From Flexivirga meconopsidis (GTDB lineage: Bacteria > Actinomycetota > Actinomycetes > Actinomycetales > Dermatophilaceae), in the NCBI RefSeq assembly GCF_026162425.1, contig NZ_JAOBQJ010000003.1, forward strand, positions 186,001 to 250,000: DNA of 64,000 bases, in the 5' to 3' direction. Below, piece by piece: positions 59,393 through 64,000 of the stretch. The position numbers were made by a program, and so were the translations under genes. The number at the start of each line of letters is the position of its first letter. Position 1 is the first letter of the stretch. The notes below the pieces were generated by a model that saw nothing but the letters and a program-made list of their open reading frames with translations, was not told the origin of the DNA and made no database searches.

Positions 59393-60682
59393 TTGTCCAC
59401 CTCGATCGCTCCGTGGTTCGAGCACGACCGGTTCGGCATGTTCATCCATTTCGGTCTCTATTCGGCGGCCGCCCGACACGAGTGGGTCAAGAACCGCGAA
59501 GAGCTGACAACAGCCGAATACCAGCGCTATTTCGATCATTTCGACCCCGACCTCGCAGACCCGGCCGACTGGGCGGCACAGGCCAAAGCCGCGGGAATGC
59601 GGTATGTCGTGCTGACCACCAAGCACCACGACGGCTTCTGTCTGTGGGACGCGAGCAACACCGACTACAAGATCACCAACACGCCATACGGCAAGGATCT
59701 GGTGCGGGCGTATGCCGAGGCTGCCCGCGAGGCGGGCCTGCGCGTCGGCTTCTATCACTCGCTGATCGATTGGCATCACCCGGATTTCACCGTCGACGGT
59801 TATCACCCGCAGCGGGGTGACTCCGCGGCGCGCGAGGCCAATGCGGGGCGCGATTTCGGTCGCTACGTGGATTATCTGCACGCCCAGGTGCGGGAACTGC
59901 TGACCGACTATGGCCGCATCGACTACCTGTTCTACGACTTCTCCTACCCGGGCCACCCGGAAGGTGGCAAGGGGAGGGCCGACTGGCGGTCCGAGGAGTT
60001 GCTGGCACTGACCCGGCAACTGCAGCCTGGCATCGTTGTCAACGACCGACTCGACATACCCGCTGACATCGTGACTCCTGAGCAGTATCAGCCGGTTTCG
60101 CCGATGTTGCGCGATGGTGAGGAAGTGCCGTGGGAAGCCTGCCAGACGACGAACGGCAGTTGGGGATATGACCGCGACAACCACGATCACAAGTCGCCCG
60201 ACCTGATTGTGCGGATGCTCGCGAACAGCGTGAGCAACGGTGGCAACATGCTGCTCAATGTCGGGCCAAACGGTCGGGGCGAGTTCGACCCGACGGACCG
60301 ACACATCCTGCGTGAGGTGGGCGACTGGATGCGGCTGCACGAGCGCGCGATCATCGGCGCCGGGCCCAGCGCCTACGTTGCGCCTGCGGACTGCCACTAC
60401 ACGCAGGCCGGAAATCGCCTCTACGTGCACGTATTCGCCTGGCCGATGGGTCACCTGCATCTGCCAGACCTCGCCGGGAAGGTCTCCTATGCCCAGCTCT
60501 TGCACGACGGATCGGAGATCAACAGAGTCGTGCACGAGGCCGGGACGGAGGGGCTGACCACGCAACCAGGCGGTCAGCCAGCCGGCACTCTCACCCTCGA
60601 GTTGCCGATGCGGGCGCCATCGGTCGCCTTGCCGGTCATCGAACTCTTCCTGACCGACCAACGCAACGAGGTGCAACCGTGA
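59393..60682 (+). CDS. Alpha-L-fucosidase (GH29), cytoplasmic
   Basis: 429-aa glycoside hydrolase releasing L-fucose from fucosides. N-terminal barrel: [24 protein letters not shown], the substrate-binding [17 protein letters not shown] (His78, His79) and [12 protein letters not shown], where Asp182 is the likely nucleophile. A later [15 protein letters not shown] is a GH29 landmark. There is no signal peptide, so it should act on imported oligosaccharides. TTG 59393 has AGAAGGAGA eight bases upstream; ATG 59348, overlapping the permease stop, is the alternative start. Confidence 0.88.
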   Translation: MSTSIAPWFEHDRFGMFIHFGLYSAAARHEWVKNREELTTAEYQRYFDHFDPDLADPADWAAQAKAAGMRYVVLTTKHHDGFCLWDASNTDYKITNTPYGKDLVRAYAEAAREAGLRVGFYHSLIDWHHPDFTVDGYHPQRGDSAAREANAGRDFGRYVDYLHAQVRELLTDYGRIDYLFYDFSYPGHPEGGKGRADWRSEELLALTRQLQPGIVVNDRLDIPADIVTPEQYQPVSPMLRDGEEVPWEACQTTNGSWGYDRDNHDHKSPDLIVRMLANSVSNGGNMLLNVGPNGRGEFDPTDRHILREVGDWMRLHERAIIGAGPSAYVAPADCHYTQAGNRLYVHVFAWPMGHLHLPDLAGKVSYAQLLHDGSEINRVVHEAGTEGLTTQPGGQPAGTLTLELPMRAPSVALPVIELFLTDQRNEVQP

Positions 60683-62001
60683 CCGCGACCATCAGCGCGT
60701 TGCGAACGCTCGACATTCGCTTCCCGACATCGCGCGAGCTGGACGGCTCCGACGCGATGAACCCCGACCCGGACTATTCCGCGGCATACGTGATCATCGA
60801 GACCGATGCACCAGACGGACTTACCGGGCACGGCTTCGTCTTCACCATCGGTCGCGGCAATGAGGTTGCGGTCGCCGCGATCGACGCGCTGCGGCCGATG
60901 TTGCTCGGCCGGAAGGTCGACGCACTGCTGGACGACCTCGGCGGCACGTCGCGTGAGCTGATCGGGGACAGCCAACTCCGTTGGCTCGGGCCGGAGAAGG
61001 GCGTCATGCACATGGCGATCTCCGCGGTGCTGAACGCGCTCTGGGATCTTCGGGCCAAACGCGCGGGTATGCCGCTGTGGCAACTGCTTTCGCGGATGAC
61101 ACCGGAGGAGCTTGTCTCCCTGGTCGACTTCCGATATTTGTCCGATGCCCTCACGCCGGACGAGGCTCTGGAGATGCTGCGCGCGGCCGAGCCGGGGCGT
61201 GCCGAGCGTGAACAGCAGCTCCTGGAGCGCGGATACCCGGCGTACACCACGACCCCCGGTTGGCTCGGCTACTCCGACGACAAGCTGGAGCGCCTGGCCA
61301 AGGAGGCAGTCGCCGACGGTTTCCGACAGATCAAGCTGAAGGTCGGCGACAACCTCGAGGACGACATCCGCCGGATGCAGATCGCCCGGGCAGCCGTAGG
61401 CGCCGACGTCCGCGTCGCGATCGACGCCAACCAGCGGTGGGACGTCGACGAAGCGATCGAGTGGGTCCGCGCGCTGGCCCCCTCCGATCCGTACTGGATT
61501 GAGGAGCCCACCAGCCCCGACGACGTGCTGGGCCATGCTCGCATTAGGCAGGGTGTTGCGCCGATTAAGGTCGCAACCGGCGAACACGCCCAGAACAGAG
61601 TCATTTTCAAGCAGATGCTGCAGGCCGGAGCCATCGACATCCTGCAGCTCGATGCTGCGCGGGTCGCGGGCGTCAACGAGAATCTCGCGATCCTGCTGCT
61701 CGCCGCGAAGTTCGGGGTGCCGGTCTGTCCGCATGCCGGCGGCGTCGGATTGTGCGAGCTGGTGCAGCACCTGTCGATGTTCGACTTCGTGGCGCTGACG
61801 GGGACCACGCAGGACCGGGTCATCGAGTACGTCGACCACCTGCACGAGGAGTTCGTCGTGCCGGCGGTCATCAACGACGGCCATTACGTGGCACCGACCA
61901 CGCCTGGCTTCTCGTCGCAAATGCGCGACGATGCCTTGCACGACTACGAATATCCGAACGGACCCGTATGGCGCACGATCGCCGAGGAGGATGACCGATG
62001 A
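60679..62001 (+). CDS. L-fuconate dehydratase (enolase superfamily)
   Basis: 440-aa metal enzyme converting L-fuconate to 2-keto-3-deoxy-L-fuconate. The active-site set of the mandelate-racemase subgroup is visible: Lys219/Lys221 in QIKLKVG, Asp249 and Asn251 in AIDANQRWD, Glu275/276 in [10 protein letters not shown], a later Glu in [11 protein letters not shown], and the His in [32 protein letters not shown] is the fuconate-dehydratase N-terminal signature. GTG 60679 overlaps the fucosidase stop. Confidence 0.9.
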   Translation: MTATISALRTLDIRFPTSRELDGSDAMNPDPDYSAAYVIIETDAPDGLTGHGFVFTIGRGNEVAVAAIDALRPMLLGRKVDALLDDLGGTSRELIGDSQLRWLGPEKGVMHMAISAVLNALWDLRAKRAGMPLWQLLSRMTPEELVSLVDFRYLSDALTPDEALEMLRAAEPGRAEREQQLLERGYPAYTTTPGWLGYSDDKLERLAKEAVADGFRQIKLKVGDNLEDDIRRMQIARAAVGADVRVAIDANQRWDVDEAIEWVRALAPSDPYWIEEPTSPDDVLGHARIRQGVAPIKVATGEHAQNRVIFKQMLQAGAIDILQLDAARVAGVNENLAILLLAAKFGVPVCPHAGGVGLCELVQHLSMFDFVALTGTTQDRVIEYVDHLHEEFVVPAVINDGHYVAPTTPGFSSQMRDDALHDYEYPNGPVWRTIAEEDDR

Positions 62002-62807
62002 CCGACTACAACACGATCCGTGCGCTGGTGACCGGCGGCGCAAGTGGCATCGGCAAGGCGGTCGCACAGGAGTTGCTGGCCCGCGGTGCCCAGGTCGCCG
62101 TGCTCGACCTGGACCCTTCCGGCGCACCCGAGGGCGCCGTGGGAGTGCGCTGCGATGTCTCGGACGATGCATCGGTGCGGGCCGCGGTGCAGGAGGCGGC
62201 GGATCAGCTCGGTGGGCTCGACGTCCTGGTCAACAACGCCGGCATCGGTGCTCAGGGTGCAGTCACCGACAACGACGACGATGAGTGGCACCGGGTGCTC
62301 GACGTCAACGTGCTCGGCATCGTGCGGATGACGCGGGCTGCGATGCCCCTGCTGCAGCAGTCCGATGCCGCCTCGGTGGTGAACACCTGCTCAATCGCGG
62401 CGTGGGCGGGGCTGCCGCAGCGAGCCCTTTACAGCGCGAGCAAGGGTGCGGTGCAGGCACTCACGCTCGCCATGGCCGCCGACTACGTCCGGGACGGCAT
62501 TCGGGTGAACTGTGTCAATCCCGGCACCGTCGACACGCCCTGGGTCGGTCGCCTGCTGGACAAGGCCGACGATCCTCGCGCCGAACGTGCCGCGCTCGAG
62601 GCACGGCAGCCCACCGGACGGCTCGTGCAGCCCGGCGACGTGGGACGTGCGGTCGCCTACCTGGCCGACCCGGCCAACGTCTCCACCACCGGCACAGTGC
62701 TCGCCGTGGACGGCGGCATGCACGGCCTGCGCGTCCGCCCGGTCGGAGGAGGGACGCATGGACCGGATTGCTTTGCACACCAGGGTTGCTCAGGGCAAGG
62801 AGGCTGA
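61998..62807 (+). CDS. SDR-family oxidoreductase of fucose catabolism
   Basis: 269-aa NAD(P)-dependent dehydrogenase. Cofactor motif [17 protein letters not shown] motif LVNNAGIG and catalytic YSASK near residue 151. In the non-phosphorylative L-fucose route such an SDR is the L-fucose or 2-keto-3-deoxy-L-fuconate dehydrogenase; the latter fits the neighbouring dehydratase. The C-terminus runs 20-25 residues past the usual SDR end (VDGGMHG) and overlaps the mutarotase by 50 bases in another frame, which is odd. ATGA overlap with the dehydratase. Confidence 0.85.
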   Translation: MTDYNTIRALVTGGASGIGKAVAQELLARGAQVAVLDLDPSGAPEGAVGVRCDVSDDASVRAAVQEAADQLGGLDVLVNNAGIGAQGAVTDNDDDEWHRVLDVNVLGIVRMTRAAMPLLQQSDAASVVNTCSIAAWAGLPQRALYSASKGAVQALTLAMAADYVRDGIRVNCVNPGTVDTPWVGRLLDKADDPRAERAALEARQPTGRLVQPGDVGRAVAYLADPANVSTTGTVLAVDGGMHGLRVRPVGGGTHGPDCFAHQGCSGQGG

Positions 62808-63075
62808 ATACAAGGCAGCACATGACGCCATCCCGGCCGAGCTGGTCGATGCGTTGCGGCAGGCGGGGGTGCACAGCTGGCGCATCTGGCGTGACGGCCA
62901 GGAACTCTTCCACGTCATCGAATGCGACGACTACGCGCACATGCGCGCATTTCTGCGCGACCACCCGGCCAACGTGCCGTGGCAAGCGCGGATGAGTGAG
63001 CTGCTCGAGGTGGAGGACGACTACTCCGGCGACGACCGCGGCATCGCCCAGGTCTGGTCGCTTCCGGACGTATGA
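62758..63075 (+). CDS. L-rhamnose/L-fucose mutarotase family protein
   Basis: 105-aa enzyme interconverting sugar anomers. [64 protein letters not shown] is the full RhaM/DUF718 signature with the catalytic His and Tyr residues. In this operon fucose is the plausible substrate. GGAGGAGGG just upstream of ATG 62758, inside the SDR gene. ATGA overlap with the aldo/keto reductase. Confidence 0.85.
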   Translation: MDRIALHTRVAQGKEAEYKAAHDAIPAELVDALRQAGVHSWRIWRDGQELFHVIECDDYAHMRAFLRDHPANVPWQARMSELLEVEDDYSGDDRGIAQVWSLPDV

Positions 63076-64000
63076 CGCAGCATCGCGCATCCTTGCCGCG
63101 CCGCCCGAACGTGCAGCTCACCCGCCTCGGTTTCGGCGCGGCTGCGCTCGGCAACCTCTACACACCCGTGACGGACGAGGACGCTGATCTCACGTGTGCT
63201 GCCGTAGCCGATGTCGGCATCGAATATGTAGACAGTGCACCGCATTACGGCCTTGGCCTGTCCGAGCAGCGCGTCGGCCGATGGCTCGCACACCAGCCGG
63301 GAGTTGTCGTGTCCACCAAGGTCGGCAGGCTGCTGGAGCCGCTCGCCCCGCCATACCTGCCTGATGACGAGGGCTTCGCGATCGAGGCGAGATTCCGCCG
63401 TGTCCGCGACTATTCGGCATCCGGCATCCGACGCAGCCTGGAGGCGAGTTTCGAGCGACTCGGCGTCGACCGCGTCGCTATCGCGCTCTTGCACGATCCG
63501 GACGAGGTCGAGGAACAAGCGATGACCGAGTCGATCCCGGCTCTCGTCGCGTTGCGGGACGAGGGGCTGGTCGATGCCATCGGCGTCGGGATGAATCAGT
63601 CGGCGATGCTGACCCGGTTCGTGCAACGGACCGACATCGACGTGGTGATGTGCGCCGGTCGCTTCACGTTGCTGGAGCAGGGTGCTCTGGAGGACCTGTT
63701 GCCGGCGGCGGCCGAGCACCACGTAGGCGTTGTCTCGGCGGGGGTGTTCAACTCGGGCATCCTGGCCGAGCCGACCCCACCCGACGATGCGACCTACGAC
63801 TACTTTCCCGCGCCGAAAGCGTTGCTGGACAAGGCTCGTCGCATCGCCGCAGTCTGCCGAGAGTTCGAGGTAAGCCTGCCGGCAGTCGCCGTGCACCTGC
63901 CGATGCTGCACCCGGCCGTGGTGAGCGTCGTGCTCGGCATGCGCTCCCCGGACGAGGTGCTGGCCAACGCGTCATACCTCGCCACGGAGATGCCGGACGA
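63072..64000 (+). CDS. Aldo/keto reductase, L-fucose dehydrogenase-like (runs off window end)
   Basis: At least 309 residues, open at the window edge. (beta/alpha)8 aldo/keto reductase: LTRLGFGAAALGNLY, the Asp/Tyr pair in EYVDSAPHYGLGLSEQRVG, Lys in VVSTKVGRLL, His in IALLHDPD. It resembles L-fucose dehydrogenases / D-threo-aldose dehydrogenases of the pyridoxal 4-dehydrogenase-like group and would make fuconolactone. ATG 63072 overlaps the mutarotase stop and belongs to a GTATGACG octamer. Confidence 0.85.
   Translation, partial: MTQHRASLPRRPNVQLTRLGFGAAALGNLYTPVTDEDADLTCAAVADVGIEYVDSAPHYGLGLSEQRVGRWLAHQPGVVVSTKVGRLLEPLAPPYLPDDEGFAIEARFRRVRDYSASGIRRSLEASFERLGVDRVAIALLHDPDEVEEQAMTESIPALVALRDEGLVDAIGVGMNQSAMLTRFVQRTDIDVVMCAGRFTLLEQGALEDLLPAAAEHHVGVVSAGVFNSGILAEPTPPDDATYDYFPAPKALLDKARRIAAVCREFEVSLPAVAVHLPMLHPAVVSVVLGMRSPDEVLANASYLATEMPD

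Overview
This 64 kb window is ordinary high-GC actinobacterial chromosome carrying one AT-richer, apparently acquired island. The evidence is the strongly G/C-biased third positions, frequent GTG starts, ATGA/GTGA stop-start overlaps, an HspR-controlled dnaK-grpE-dnaJ-hspR operon, a DUF222/HNH protein, an Rsm22-type methyltransferase and many genes with a -10 hexamer 6-8 nt before the start codon (leaderless mRNAs). I infer Micrococcales, perhaps the Dermacoccaceae/Intrasporangiaceae neighbourhood. No rRNA and no CRISPR were seen, and only one tRNA (Arg, ACG).

Layout. 1-14.9 kb: acetyltransferases, an amino-acid permease, a CLC antiporter with CBS domains, a secreted phosphatase with two nearly identical HAD domains, ketopantoate reductase, TetR plus MFS exporter, tRNA-Arg, an SMP-30 protein, peptide deformylase, small membrane proteins and an Rsm22-like protein. 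14.9-24.9 kb: leaderless ArsR plus MFS, a secreted M4 metalloprotease, divergent upp/tadA, MarR next to an APC permease, enoyl-CoA hydratase and several repeat-rich intergenic spacers. 24.9-33.4 kb: a permease, a crcB pair, an ABC transporter/secreted protein/two-component block and a cis-prenyltransferase. 34-40.7 kb: an ECF42 sigma factor with two YCII proteins, an isochorismatase-type hydrolase, and a phospholipid cassette (acyltransferase, CdsA, CDP-alcohol transferase). 40.6-43.7 kb: a DUF222/HNH protein and two decayed copies of one acetyltransferase around a small secreted protein.

43.8-51.6 kb is the accessory part. It holds a GlxA-type regulator with an NTF2-like protein, a flavin amine oxidase and an HD protein. 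Then comes a non-coding stretch, and then a compact cassette of a 46-residue peptide, an unrecognised 149-residue protein, an ABC ATPase and a large membrane protein. All four genes of the cassette overlap. A decayed IS481-type element follows directly. The peptide cassette is my best candidate for an undescribed system.

51.7-56 kb is the heat-shock operon with two HAIR-type inverted repeats upstream and hspR as its last gene. 56.3-64 kb is an L-fucose utilisation operon: an ABC sugar importer, a GH29 fucosidase, an L-fuconate dehydratase, an SDR, a mutarotase and an aldo/keto reductase that runs off the window end.

Starts were chosen by hand from ribosome-binding sites, overlaps and family N-termini. 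Family names come from recognisable motifs, not from database searches.
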